64,000 nucleotides of DNA from Lachnospiraceae bacterium (lineage in GTDB: Bacteria; Bacillota; Clostridia; Lachnospirales; Lachnospiraceae): positions 248,001 through 312,000 of the forward strand of contig JAFVHP010000034.1 of the NCBI GenBank assembly GCA_017474455.1. Direction: 5' to 3'. The translations under genes and the position numbers were made by a program. Position 1 is the first letter of the stretch. Each line of letters opens with the position of its first letter. Under the pieces are notes generated by a model. The model saw only the letters and a program-made list of their open reading frames with translations, did not search any database and was not told the DNA's origin. Below are positions 9,233 to 18,323 of the stretch, piece by piece.

Positions 9233-10138
9233 TTATAATCTGCCGGCGTCGTAGCCGTACTGTTTCATAAAGATCTCCGAATCCTTCCAGTCTTTCCGCA
9301 CTTTGACATACAGTTTCAGGTTCACTTTCATTTCCAGCATATCCTCGATCTCAAGCCTTGCGGCTTTTCCTATACGGCCGAGCATCTTGCCCTGTCTGCC
9401 GATGACGATCGATTTATGGGATTCCTTTTCACATATGATCGACGCGTTGATATCACAGATATCTTCCCCGGAAGCACTCTTCCTGAATCTCATCTGATCG
9501 ACCGTTACGGCAATACCGTGCGGCACTTCCTCCTGCAAAAGGAGCAGCGCCTTTTCCCTGATCAGTTCCCCTGCGATATCTCTCTGTGTCTCCGTAGTGA
9601 CCTGGTCTTCATCATAAAAATACGGACCTTCGGGCAGCATTTTGAACAGGCAGTCCAGAAGTTCGTCCACGCCTTTTCCGTTCAATGCGCTGACCGGGAC
9701 GATCTCCGCGAACAGCCCGGTCTCCGCGTACATGGAGATCGTTTCCGCCACGTCTTTTTCCGGTACTGTGTCGATCTTGTTGATTACGAGTATGACCGGC
9801 GACTTGACGGTGCGGATCAGATCGAGCACTTCCTTATCCTCATCGGACAACGACGGTCTGGGCGCGGTAAGAAGCAGTACCACATCCACTTCGTTCAGAC
9901 TGGAGACCGATGCCTTCTGCATGTAATTCCCCAGCCTGTTCTTTGGCCTGTGCAGGCCGGGCGTATCCAGGAATACGATCTGGCCTCTTTCCTCCGTATA
10001 TATACTTCTTATCTTAGTTCTTGTCGTCTGCGGTTTATATGATGTGATGGCGATCTTCTGTCCGATGATCTGGTTCATCAGCGTCGATTTGCCGGCATTA
10101 GGTCTCCCGATCATTGCCGCAAAGCCGGATCTTGTCAT
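9233..10138 (-). CDS. era: GTPase Era
   Basis: A 301-residue Era, the GTPase that binds the 3' end of 16S rRNA during 30S maturation. G-motifs: GRPNAGKST at 11-19, Thr39/40 in the switch, DTPG at 58-61, NKID at 120-123. The C-terminal KH domain contains IVIGRQGKMLGRIG. Length is typical. The start overlaps the upstream DUF4349 gene by 4 bases (ATGA type) and recO follows after 19 bases, so the three are one transcription unit. Confidence 0.97.
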   Translation of the reverse strand: MTRSGFAAMIGRPNAGKSTLMNQIIGQKIAITSYKPQTTRTKIRSIYTEERGQIVFLDTPGLHRPKNRLGNYMQKASVSSLNEVDVVLLLTAPRPSLSDEDKEVLDLIRTVKSPVILVINKIDTVPEKDVAETISMYAETGLFAEIVPVSALNGKGVDELLDCLFKMLPEGPYFYDEDQVTTETQRDIAGELIREKALLLLQEEVPHGIAVTVDQMRFRKSASGEDICDINASIICEKESHKSIVIGRQGKMLGRIGKAARLEIEDMLEMKVNLKLYVKVRKDWKDSEIFMKQYGYDAGRL

Positions 10139-11178
10139 GTATTTTTCTCCTCCGGATCAGTTTTGGTCTTCTTTTCCGCTTTATTAACAGTCTTTTTTAT
10201 TTTCCTTTTTCCGGCGGCACGTCTGCACGCGCGGACGATGAGCCATACCAGGACGCCAACCAGAAGAAGCAGGATAAGGTACGGCAGGCAGATGATCAGG
10301 CCGATAAAGAAATTGCCGACACCTTCGACCACATTGACAAAGCTGTTCGAGATCCCCTTCCTGATCCTCTCTCCCACTGTAACAGGTTCAGCCGTGTCCG
10401 TAAGCTTCTTCACTTCCGAAACAGAGATATTCAGCGTGGCATACGTGATACGGTTGTCATACATCCGCAGCATGGACGCGTATCTTTCCAGTTCGTAGCG
10501 GACATTGGCCAGCTCGCTTTCGATCGTGATCATGTCTTCCACGGTCTCTGCGGAGTCCAGCATCTCAAGGAGCCTGTCCCGCTGCGTTTCAAGAGATGTG
10601 ATCCTGCTGGCGGTATCCACATATTGAAGCGTTACATCCTCAACATATGAGGACTGTGAAAGGACATTCGCCCTGCCGGTTATATCCTCGATAAATCCAT
10701 CGATCTTTTCTGCCGGTATCCTGATCGTATAGGAAGCATATCTGCGTCCCGCAGCGCCGTCATATATGCTGCTGCCGTTCACCTGCCTGCTTTCGATGTA
10801 TCCGCCGGCGGCCTTGGTCCTGTTCTCGATGGCGGCATCAAGCTGGTCAAAGTTTTCGGTCTCAACTTCCATGGAAGCATTTTTGATCAGCTTCCTGTCT
10901 TGTGCCGCAGGCACAGTGCCGGTATCCTGCTCCTGCATCTCGGCCGGCGTTTCCGGCGCAGGTGCGTTGAACATTCCCGATTCATAGTTTTCAAAGCTTT
11001 CATCGGCCTCATATTCATACGCTGCCTCTTCCACGGCATACGCGCCGGCTTCTTTCATACCGGCGGAATACGATGCCGTATATGAATCGCTCCGGCTCCG
11101 GGCCGAACAGCCGGCAGCGGTGATAAGGACCGCTGCGGCAGCCAGTATAACAGGGATAATGCGGAATACTTTTTTCAT
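10135..11178 (-). CDS. DUF4349-type lipoprotein with C-terminal membrane helix
   Basis: A 347-residue protein with a lipoprotein signal ending in TAAGC, a low-complexity acidic Ala/Tyr/Glu linker (residues 30-95), then a DUF4349-like region (RKLIKNASMEVETENFDQLDAAI, GGYIESRQV, YTIRIPAEKIDGFIEDI, SRITSLETQRDRLLEML). A coiled coil follows, then a strong hydrophobic helix (IICLPYLILLLLVGVLVWLIV) and a basic tail. It is probably anchored at both ends with the domain outside. Function is unknown; the family is widespread in Bacillota. It overlaps era by 4 bases. Confidence 0.8.
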   Translation of the reverse strand: MKKVFRIIPVILAAAAVLITAAGCSARSRSDSYTASYSAGMKEAGAYAVEEAAYEYEADESFENYESGMFNAPAPETPAEMQEQDTGTVPAAQDRKLIKNASMEVETENFDQLDAAIENRTKAAGGYIESRQVNGSSIYDGAAGRRYASYTIRIPAEKIDGFIEDITGRANVLSQSSYVEDVTLQYVDTASRITSLETQRDRLLEMLDSAETVEDMITIESELANVRYELERYASMLRMYDNRITYATLNISVSEVKKLTDTAEPVTVGERIRKGISNSFVNVVEGVGNFFIGLIICLPYLILLLLVGVLVWLIVRACRRAAGKRKIKKTVNKAEKKTKTDPEEKNT

Positions 11179-11238
11179 AGCGCTCCTCCTTTGCGGACGT
11201 TAAGAGTATGTGTCTTCATCCAAAATGCCGCAATATAC

Positions 11239-14200
11239 TCAGAACAGTTTCGCAATACTCCCGAAAATCTCCGTGCCGCCCCCGGCAGCCTGCCGGACGG
11301 CTTCTTCTATGGCTTCCCTGCTGCCTACGGTACACAGATATCCTTCGTCCAGCACAGCCCTGACCAGCGCAGACAATGACCGGATATCCTCAATGTCTGC
11401 TCCGAGTATCTCGTCCCTTTCTCTCTGGAGCTGCTCATCCGTAATGCCGGCGATGCAGCAGTTCAGAGAATACTTGCCCAGCTGTTTAGGCGTCATCGGC
11501 TGGTCCATGGTGGATACCGCACCGATAATATATCTGGTCATTGCCGCCTCATCCGCGTCAAACTCTTCCAGATATTCCGGTGTATTCCTGAATATATCCA
11601 TGGTCTTTAAGAGATTGGGGTCCCTGTAGGAGACCATGAAGGCCGTGCCGTCCCTTCCGAAGGAACTCATACAGCCGTAAGCCCCGCCTTTTACTCTTAC
11701 CATATTCCAGAGATAATCATAGCCGAGTATCACGCGGAGTACCTTCAGGGCACCGCTGTATTCATAACCGGCCTTTTTGTAATCTCCTGCCATACAGACG
11801 AACTGGACTTCACCGGCTGTCTGGAACGCTTCGTTAGTTTTTTTGTCTGCAGAGAAGGAAAATCCCGCAGGCTCATCCCCGTGTTCCCCGACAGCTGACC
11901 TGTCAGCTGCGTCCAGTCTGCCGAAAAACTCTTCAAACATATGGACCGCATCCGATGAATCCTCTTTTGCGGCTGTAAGGTCGGCCGTCAGATTTTCCCG
12001 TTTAAACAGAAGCAGGCAGAGCTCCTTAAGATCTTTCGCCAGCTCCTCCTTCTGTTCCTCAAAATTATTCAGGACATGATCCAGATACCTGTAATTTTCA
12101 AGGCCTCCGGTCACCTCTGAAAAAGCCGCCGCAGGGTTAAAATATGACATCGCCCTGTTCATGGCAGTAATATGCCCGGCTGAAGAAAGGCTCTGCCTGA
12201 GGCCTGCCCTTTCTTCCTCCAGGATCTCGTAAAGCCGCCTGTAGTCTGAAAAGTCCGTATTCAGCAAAATCTCGGCTGCCAGATCCAGTGTCCCTCCAAG
12301 TTCCGAATGGAAACATCTGGCCCCCAGTTCAAAGGTATACCTGTATCCGTCAGGCCCTGCAGCATCCTCATAAACACCGGTGCAGACGTACATGCCGCCG
12401 GTCGTGATATGGATGCGCTGGTCAAGACGCAGGTAGGAATATCTGCCGGTATCCATTGCCATCAGCGCTGTTTTAAGAACGCCGAGAACATTGTAAAACC
12501 TCCGGGGCAGCTGCCCGGCATCGAACAGGAGCGTGATATAATCGATACCGCCGGTAAAACAGTCGTGCGAGATAAAGGGGACCCCGGAAATATCCGATAT
12601 TCTGTTGACCGGCAGCCTGGCTTTCTTTTCAATGTCGTCGACGGACAGCATGGGTATCGTCGCAAGGGCTTCCTCCGTATCCGGAGTATTCTGCCACACT
12701 TCAAAATCCTGCGTTTCCCTGATCAGCTTTTTTCTGCCGGCATCGTCCAGTCCGGCAAGCAGGTCAGCGAGTGCCTTCCTGGTCTCTTCATCCTTTGCCA
12801 GCGACAGACCGGGCACCGGGCTCACAGTAACGATGGACCTGTGCCTGTTATCCAGCAGCAGTTTTTCAAGTACCTGTTCATAATAACCGGTACCGTTCTT
12901 TTCCCTCAGCACACTGTATAAACGGCCCGCATCCAGCCTGCTCCAGGGATCCCTGTCGTTGTAGAGCCATGAATCCAGGGTCTCCAGGCCATAGACCAGG
13001 CCTCTCGGATATGATCCGAAATCCGCCTCTTTGTATTTGAACTCAAAATAAGACAGTGCCGAAAGAATGGCCTCCGGATCGATGCCTCCGGCGACCTGCT
13101 CCCTCAACGTCTGTTCGGTCACGGCAAGGAATTCATCCTTCGCATCTTCACTGCAGTATCTTAAGATCACGGAATAGGTCGGGCACAGTGCAGAACTGTC
13201 ATATACCGAATACACTTCTTCCGCCATCCCGCTGCGCCGCAAGGCTTCCTTCAGCGGCGCGCCTTCCGCGTCGCACAGGACATGATCAAGTATCCTGACC
13301 GTCATATGCGTCAGAAGATCCGAAGCTTCTCTCAGGGCAAAATTCAGGGACATGAACGTCTTGTCTTCCTTATCCTCGTCCGGCAGAAGGGAATACACGG
13401 CCGTGCACTCGTTCGGCGTATCTGACTCCGGAACTCCGATGGATACAGAAGGGGCATCCTCTGCCCGGAAGCAGGAAAGATACTCCCTGTCCATGTAAAG
13501 GAGCCTTTCCGCCATGTCCATGTCACCATAGAGATAAATATAGCTATTGGCCGGATGATAATACCTGTGGTGGAATTCACAGAATTCTTCGTAGGTAAGC
13601 GTTGGTATGACTGCAGGGTCTCCTCCGGACTCATATGCGTATGAGGACCCGGGGAACAGCGAAGCCTGGACCTCCCGTTCCAGTACATCCTCTCCTGAAG
13701 ACAGCGCCCCTTTCATCTCATTGTAGACGACACCGTTATAGCTCAAGAGGCCGGTATTTTCATCATATTCATAGCGCCAGCCTTCCTGCCGGAATATATT
13801 CGGTTCATTCAGGACGGCCGGGAAAAAGACGGCATCCAGATAGACGTGCATAAGATTGCGGAAATCGGTATGATTGCAGCTGGCAACAGGGTACACCGTC
13901 TTATCGGGATATGTCATTGCATTCAGGAACGTATTCATGGATCCTTTCGCCAGTTCCACAAAAGGATCCCTGACCGGGAAATCCCTGGATCCGCAAAGCA
14001 CCGAATGCTCCATGATGTGGGCAGTTCCCGAAGAACTTGACGGCGGTGTCTTAAACCCGATGTAAAAGACTTTGTTGTCATCATCGCATGGAATGAGCAG
14101 TACCCTTGCGCCGCTCTTTTTATGACGGAGCAGGATGCCTTCCGCGTTGATATCGGGCAGTGCCATACTGTCTTCATGGGAATAAGCCAGCAGGACCTCA

Positions 14201-14250
14201 TCAGTCAGTATCTTTTTCAAATCAGAAAACCTCTTATGCATTGACGGCAT
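11239..14250 (-). CDS. M16C zinc peptidase (insulinase / presequence-protease family)
   Basis: A 1003-residue metallopeptidase of the clamshell M16C type. The inverted zinc motif HIMEH is at residues 78-82, within GTAHIMEHSVLCGSRDFP, and the downstream acidic ligand region is VYNEMKGALSS. The second, non-catalytic half contains GGAYGCMSSFGRDG and YRDPNL. The length and AMTYPDKTVYPVAS signature match the presequence-protease group, which degrades unstructured peptides. There is no signal peptide, so it is probably cytoplasmic. The start at 14250 has no good ribosome site; a Met three codons later is equally possible. It follows the ssrA terminator. Confidence 0.9.
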   Translation of the reverse strand: MPSMHKRFSDLKKILTDEVLLAYSHEDSMALPDINAEGILLRHKKSGARVLLIPCDDDNKVFYIGFKTPPSSSSGTAHIMEHSVLCGSRDFPVRDPFVELAKGSMNTFLNAMTYPDKTVYPVASCNHTDFRNLMHVYLDAVFFPAVLNEPNIFRQEGWRYEYDENTGLLSYNGVVYNEMKGALSSGEDVLEREVQASLFPGSSYAYESGGDPAVIPTLTYEEFCEFHHRYYHPANSYIYLYGDMDMAERLLYMDREYLSCFRAEDAPSVSIGVPESDTPNECTAVYSLLPDEDKEDKTFMSLNFALREASDLLTHMTVRILDHVLCDAEGAPLKEALRRSGMAEEVYSVYDSSALCPTYSVILRYCSEDAKDEFLAVTEQTLREQVAGGIDPEAILSALSYFEFKYKEADFGSYPRGLVYGLETLDSWLYNDRDPWSRLDAGRLYSVLREKNGTGYYEQVLEKLLLDNRHRSIVTVSPVPGLSLAKDEETRKALADLLAGLDDAGRKKLIRETQDFEVWQNTPDTEEALATIPMLSVDDIEKKARLPVNRISDISGVPFISHDCFTGGIDYITLLFDAGQLPRRFYNVLGVLKTALMAMDTGRYSYLRLDQRIHITTGGMYVCTGVYEDAAGPDGYRYTFELGARCFHSELGGTLDLAAEILLNTDFSDYRRLYEILEEERAGLRQSLSSAGHITAMNRAMSYFNPAAAFSEVTGGLENYRYLDHVLNNFEEQKEELAKDLKELCLLLFKRENLTADLTAAKEDSSDAVHMFEEFFGRLDAADRSAVGEHGDEPAGFSFSADKKTNEAFQTAGEVQFVCMAGDYKKAGYEYSGALKVLRVILGYDYLWNMVRVKGGAYGCMSSFGRDGTAFMVSYRDPNLLKTMDIFRNTPEYLEEFDADEAAMTRYIIGAVSTMDQPMTPKQLGKYSLNCCIAGITDEQLQRERDEILGADIEDIRSLSALVRAVLDEGYLCTVGSREAIEEAVRQAAGGGTEIFGSIAKLF

Positions 14251-14260
14251 GACTTAAGGT

Positions 14261-14298
14261 AAATAAGAAAAACACCATCAGCCAATACGACTGACGGT
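14261..14298 (-). terminator. Rho-independent terminator after ssrA
   Basis: On the minus strand ACCGTCAG pairs with CTGATGGT (one G-T pair), followed by GTTTTTCTTATTT. It lies about 50 bases past the tmRNA 3' end and just before the M16 peptidase start. Confidence 0.7.
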
Positions 14299-14348
14299 AT
14301 CATTCTCAGAACGGACTTTTCTCCGGAAGGCCCGGAAGGAAAGACGGA

Positions 14349-14696
14349 TGGATTAGGCGGGAATCGAACCCGCGTCCAAAGACCCCTCCAATGTACTTCT
14401 ACTATCATAGTCTGTTATACCGGCTATGCCGCTTTCCCTCATGCGCCGCGGAAGCAGACAGCCGCAGTGCTTTGGTAGCTTCATGATACGCCCATGACCG
14501 CAAAGCTTAAGTCATGTCGTTTCCTGCCCTGATTATGCCGTATCCGCCTGTTGCAGGTCCCGGGCGGGCGACACGCAGCTTACGCTGCGAATGCTAATTT
14601 ATTATTGTTAGCGTTTATTTTTAATTTTGCCGTTTAACGTCCGGCTACGGATAGCTTCTCCACCTTCAGAATCCCTGTCGAAACCTTTACTAACCC
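14349..14696 (-). ncRNA. ssrA: tmRNA (ssrA), tag ANNNKLAFAA
   Basis: This is a one-piece tmRNA of about 348 bases. The 5' end GGGTTAG (14690-14696) pairs with CTAATCC (14350-14356) as a 7 bp acceptor stem, next to a T arm with GGTTCGATTCC. The tag frame starts at GCT (14610-14612) and reads ANNNKLAFAA, ending at TAA (14580-14582). The Leu-Ala-Phe-Ala-Ala end is a typical ClpXP-type degron. CCA is not encoded. tmRNA rescues ribosomes stalled on broken mRNAs; its partner smpB is the next gene upstream. Confidence 0.95.
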
Positions 14697-14707
14697 AAAG
14701 TACAATC

Positions 14708-14735
14708 ATTATAACAGACAGCGGTCAAAACACAA
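14708..14735 (-). promoter_or_regulatory. ssrA promoter, TTGTGT-N16-TATAAT
   Basis: On the minus strand a consensus TATAAT (14708-14713) lies about 12 bases before the tmRNA 5' end, with TTGTGT 16 bases upstream (14730-14735). Transcription would start within a few bases of the mature end. Confidence 0.7.
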
Positions 14736-14763
14736 TAGCGCTGTCCGGATAAAGCATCGGTGA

Positions 14764-15225
14764 TCACTTCAAAGACTGCCTGTAATCCCGTTCCGCTTCA
14801 AGCCGTATCTGTTTATTCTTCAGATCCTCCCTCTTATCGTACAGCTTTTTGCCCCTGGCAAGCCCGATCTCCAGTTTTACCCTTCCGCCTTTGAAGTATA
14901 CCTGCAGCGGCATCAGGGTATACCCTTTCATCTGGACTTTACCGGCCAGTCTCGTGATCTCGCTTTTGTGAAGCAGGAGCCTCTTTCTCCTGAGCGGATC
15001 CCTGTTAAAGATATTGCCCTTTTCATAGGGGCTGATATTCATACCTTCAACGAAGGCCTCGCCATGGTCGATCGAGACATACGCCTCCTTAATGCTGCAC
15101 TTTCCCATCCGGATGGATTTTACTTCCGTTCCGAACAGTTCCATGCCGCATTCCAGCTTTTCCTCTATGAAATAATCATGGTACGCCCGCTTATTATTAG
15201 CGACCAGCCTGATATTATCACTCAC
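14764..15225 (-). CDS. smpB: SsrA-binding protein SmpB
   Basis: A 153-residue SmpB, which binds tmRNA and places it in the ribosomal A site. Family motifs: NKRAYHDYFIEEKLECGMELFGTEVKSIR at the N-terminus, ISPYEKGN, the HKSEI motif and the basic tail GLARGKKLYDKREDLK. The start is a GTG at 15225 with GGTGG upstream; length is normal. It lies directly upstream of ssrA, the usual linkage. The rnr gene that often sits between secG and smpB in Bacillota is not here. Confidence 0.95.
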   Translation of the reverse strand: MSDNIRLVANNKRAYHDYFIEEKLECGMELFGTEVKSIRMGKCSIKEAYVSIDHGEAFVEGMNISPYEKGNIFNRDPLRRKRLLLHKSEITRLAGKVQMKGYTLMPLQVYFKGGRVKLEIGLARGKKLYDKREDLKNKQIRLEAERDYRQSLK

Positions 15226-15245
15226 GTCAATACCACCATATAATC

Positions 15246-15272
15246 ATAAAAAGCGCCCCTGTTACGGGGCGC
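15246..15272 (-). terminator. Rho-independent terminator after secG
   Basis: On the minus strand GCGCCCC and GGGGCGC form a 7 bp GC-rich stem with a short loop, followed by TTTTTATG. It separates the secG transcript from smpB. Confidence 0.85.
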
Positions 15273-15307
15273 CTGCATCATCGATTCCGGACAGTCCGCG
15301 GTTCGGT

Positions 15308-15547
15308 TCAGAACAGCTTCATGTTCAGCAGCAGAGCCAGAACAAAAAACGCAACCACGCAGATCGTCGTGCCTTTCACAAGACGGCCTTCCATGGAACG
15401 GCCTTTATTCTTGCCCCAATATGTTTCGGCAGCACCGGCAATGGCGCCAAGGCCCTGTGACTTGCCTTCCTGCATCAGTACAAGCGTGACCAGTGCAATA
15501 CCGTCAATAATCAGTAAAATCATCAGAATAATACGAAACGCGCCCAT
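15308..15547 (-). CDS. secG: Preprotein translocase subunit SecG
   Basis: A 79-residue SecG with two membrane helices (FRIILMILLIIDGIALVTLVLMQ and TICVVAFFVLALLL) flanking the conserved cytoplasmic loop QEGKSQGLGAIAGAAETYWGKNKGRS. It assists SecYE in protein export. The frame opens further upstream to 15571, but AAGGAA lies 7 bases before the ATG at 15547 and the first helix begins there, so that start is used. It has its own promoter and terminator. Confidence 0.93.
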   Translation of the reverse strand: MGAFRIILMILLIIDGIALVTLVLMQEGKSQGLGAIAGAAETYWGKNKGRSMEGRLVKGTTICVVAFFVLALLLNMKLF

Positions 15548-15613
15548 AAAGCTTTCCTTTCCGACATCCAAATCCGTTCACTGCGGCCGCTGTCTGCAGC
15601 CGAATCGAAGAGT

Positions 15614-15642
15614 ATTTTACCACAGTATGTTTACCGTGTCAA
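15614..15642 (-). promoter_or_regulatory. secG promoter, TTGACA-N17-TAAAAT
   Basis: On the minus strand a perfect TTGACA (15637-15642) and TAAAAT (15614-15619) are spaced by 17 bases. The -35 overlaps the last codons of glf, so the secG unit begins inside the end of the polysaccharide operon. Confidence 0.85.
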
Positions 15643-16755
15643 AGAAATCTCTTCCCATTTTTCCATCGCGGACGCCACAGTTTTATCCATGTCGTAATAT
15701 CTGTATTCACCCAGTCTCCCGCCGAAGATGACATTCTTTTCTTCTGCGGCCATGGCACGGTATTTTTCATACAGCGCCTGGTTCTGTTCGTCGTTGACCG
15801 GATAATAAGGTTCGTCTCCCGGTTTCCATTCCGCGCTGTATTCCCTGCTGATCACGGTCTTATCCTGCCCGCCGAATTCGAACCATTTGTGTTCGATTAT
15901 CCTGGTCCAGGGCGTTTCGCTGTCCGTATAATTGACAGCCGCGTTCCCCTGGTAATTGGGCATGTCCAGGACTTCTGTTTCAAACCGGACGCTCCTGTAG
16001 GAGAGCGCGCCGAGACAGTAACCGAAATATGCATCCACCGGTCCCGTAAAGACCACACAGTCCGCTGACCCGGTGAGCCTTTCCCTGTTTTCGGGCACAA
16101 GGTAATCCGTTCCGAGTTCGACCGTGATATTCCCGTGATCAAGTATGTTTTTGACCATCTGTGTATAACCGCCTATCGGGATCCCCTGATAAAGGGCGTT
16201 GAAATAGTTATTGTCGAAAGTAAACCGGACGGGCAGCCGCCGGATGATAAAAGCGGGCAGCTCGCTGCAGGGCCTTCCCCACTGTTTCTGGGTATATCCC
16301 TTGATCAGTTTCTCATAGATATCCGTACCGACAAGCGAGATCGCCTGCTCTTCGAGGTTCCGGGGTTCCCCGATACCGGCGGCCTTCTTCTGCTTCTCGA
16401 TCATTTCTTCCGCCTGCTGCGGTGTCGTAACGCCCCACATCTGGTAAAAGGTATACATGTTGAAGGGCAGGGAATACAATTCACCGTGATAATTCGCAAC
16501 AGGTGAATTCGTAAAACGATTGAACTCGGTAAAGCGGTTCAGATATTCCCACACCTTTTTATCATTGGTATGGAAAATATGGGCACCGTACTGATGCACC
16601 TGGATCCCTTCGACCTCTTTCGTATAGATATTGCCGGCTATATGATCCCTTTTATCGATCACCAGGACATTCCTGCCCTCTTCAGCGGCAAGCCTTGCAA
16701 AGACCGCGCCGTAAAGGCCGGCTCCGACGACCAGATAATCATATTTTACTGACAC
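15631..16755 (-). CDS. glf: UDP-galactopyranose mutase
   Basis: A 374-residue flavoenzyme that converts UDP-galactopyranose to UDP-galactofuranose, the donor for galactofuranose in cell-surface polysaccharides. It has an N-terminal FAD-binding motif VVGAGLYGAVFA, then GNIYT, the HIFHTND motif, GYTQKQWG and an IPIGGYT segment. Length matches the family. It is the last gene of the envelope polysaccharide cluster and starts 14 bases after the membrane/GT26 fusion. Its presence suggests the glycan made here contains Galf. Confidence 0.96.
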   Translation of the reverse strand: MSVKYDYLVVGAGLYGAVFARLAAEEGRNVLVIDKRDHIAGNIYTKEVEGIQVHQYGAHIFHTNDKKVWEYLNRFTEFNRFTNSPVANYHGELYSLPFNMYTFYQMWGVTTPQQAEEMIEKQKKAAGIGEPRNLEEQAISLVGTDIYEKLIKGYTQKQWGRPCSELPAFIIRRLPVRFTFDNNYFNALYQGIPIGGYTQMVKNILDHGNITVELGTDYLVPENRERLTGSADCVVFTGPVDAYFGYCLGALSYRSVRFETEVLDMPNYQGNAAVNYTDSETPWTRIIEHKWFEFGGQDKTVISREYSAEWKPGDEPYYPVNDEQNQALYEKYRAMAAEEKNVIFGGRLGEYRYYDMDKTVASAMEKWEEISLTR

Positions 16756-16769
16756 TGTTCCATCCTCTC

Positions 16770-18314
16770 TCAGGCTTCGTGCCTGCCGATCAAAACATAC
16801 CAGATATATTTTGCATTATTGACGACGTATCTGCGGATCAGGCGCTTCGGATCCTGGAACAGACGGTAAAGCCATTCAAACCCGATCTGCTGTATCCATT
16901 TAGGCGCCCTGTGCACCGTTCCCGCGTAGAAATCAAATCCGGCACCGACACCGATCATGACGGCATTGATCCGATCTTCGTGTGCGGCCATCCATTTTTC
17001 CTGTTTAGGCGCGCCGAGTCCGACCCAGACGATATCGGCACCGGACTCATTGATCCGCCGTATATCCTCTTCATCCTCTTCTTCGGATATCGCCCTGAAA
17101 GGAGGTGAGTACATACCTTTGATCACCATTCCGGGATAGCTCTCCGGAAGTTTTTCAGAGAGCAGCCGGATATTCTCCGGCGTGGATCCGTAAAAATAAT
17201 GGGAGACACTGCCGTTCATGGTCGCGCGGAACATGGTCTCCATAAAATCCGGTCCGGCGACTCTCTCCGCGGAAGGGTATCCTTTCCGGTGCTGCTGCCT
17301 GACGACAGGCATTCCGTCGGCAAAGACCAGCGCCGCCCCGTTCTGGACATCTCTGTACTCTTTATTCTCGCGGCTCATGACGGCCGTGTGTGAATTGGAG
17401 AAACAGATGTATTTCCCGCGCAGACGGTCGATATGGCTGGTGACATACATGACCGCTTCATCGATGTCCGATACCCTGAAATCGACTCCGAGTATCCGGC
17501 AGCTTTCCGTCAGGGCTGAAAGATGGATCGCCTGATAGTCACCTATGTTCCTGATCGTATGCGCGGTCATGTCATGGCCGGAATAGCTGATATTGAGGTC
17601 AACATCCTTGCCGGCATCCAGGAACATCTGCGCAAAATGCCTCGCCCTTGTCGTATCGCTCCTTGGCATATACAGAAAGACACGGTCATATTCAGGGCTG
17701 CTGCTGATATCCTCCAGGTCCTCAGCGTTTCCCGCGACAGGGATTCCTTCGATATCACGGTCCGTATCATCCGCATCCACAAGGACGATCCCCGTAAATT
17801 CAATATTCTGGCTGGCCGCGGAAGAACGGAAGTGCCTGACCGCGATCATGACATCTCTGACGGAAGTGACCAGCAGCGTCCTTATCCTGGGCTCTTCCAC
17901 CCTGATCCCGGAAAGGAACTTCCTGTACAGCATCCGCGCCAGATAATCCAGGACCAGATACAGAAGGAACGTGATGCCCAGAGCGATCCGGGAAACATCA
18001 TGCATCTTGGTAATGAAGAAGAATACGAACAGCAGGACAGCCATCAGGACGACGTTATATCCGACCAGGACCAGGTTTTCAAACGGATCCATTTTGGTCA
18101 GCCTGCGGCGGTTCCTGGGATAAAGCAGGAATATCAGGAGATAGCACAGGTAAAACAGGAACAGCAGTATGGCATAGTACTGCGTCTGCCAGGCCTCTAT
18201 CCTGGAGAGCCCTCCGTAGCGCAGGATCAGCGCAAAGTAATAAGATACCGTCAGTACGAGGATATCAATGATAAACAGTATTCTGCGCTGGTTGCTTTTT
18301 GACTGAAAGAACAT
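16770..18314 (-). CDS. Fusion of an initiating-transferase-like membrane module with a WecG/TagA/CpsF (GT26) glycosyltransferase
   Basis: A 514-residue two-part protein. Residues 1-275 resemble the N-terminal half of polyprenyl-phosphate glycosyl-1-phosphate transferases: four membrane helices (about 13-33, 46-66, 82-102, 110-128), then a nucleotide-binding-like domain (RTLLVTSVRDVMIAVRHF, EFTGIVLVDADD, YDRVFLYMP). The catalytic sugar-phosphate transferase domain that usually follows is absent. In its place residues 285-510 are a GT26 enzyme with FADGMPVV (332-338), ERVAGPDF (350-357), GLGAPKQEKW and the terminal DPKRLIRRYV. GT26 enzymes add the second sugar to an undecaprenyl-linked primer. 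The membrane module probably docks the enzyme at its lipid substrate. Confidence 0.88.
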   Translation of the reverse strand: MFFQSKSNQRRILFIIDILVLTVSYYFALILRYGGLSRIEAWQTQYYAILLFLFYLCYLLIFLLYPRNRRRLTKMDPFENLVLVGYNVVLMAVLLFVFFFITKMHDVSRIALGITFLLYLVLDYLARMLYRKFLSGIRVEEPRIRTLLVTSVRDVMIAVRHFRSSAASQNIEFTGIVLVDADDTDRDIEGIPVAGNAEDLEDISSSPEYDRVFLYMPRSDTTRARHFAQMFLDAGKDVDLNISYSGHDMTAHTIRNIGDYQAIHLSALTESCRILGVDFRVSDIDEAVMYVTSHIDRLRGKYICFSNSHTAVMSRENKEYRDVQNGAALVFADGMPVVRQQHRKGYPSAERVAGPDFMETMFRATMNGSVSHYFYGSTPENIRLLSEKLPESYPGMVIKGMYSPPFRAISEEEDEEDIRRINESGADIVWVGLGAPKQEKWMAAHEDRINAVMIGVGAGFDFYAGTVHRAPKWIQQIGFEWLYRLFQDPKRLIRRYVVNNAKYIWYVLIGRHEA

Positions 18315-18323
18315 GTACGTTTC

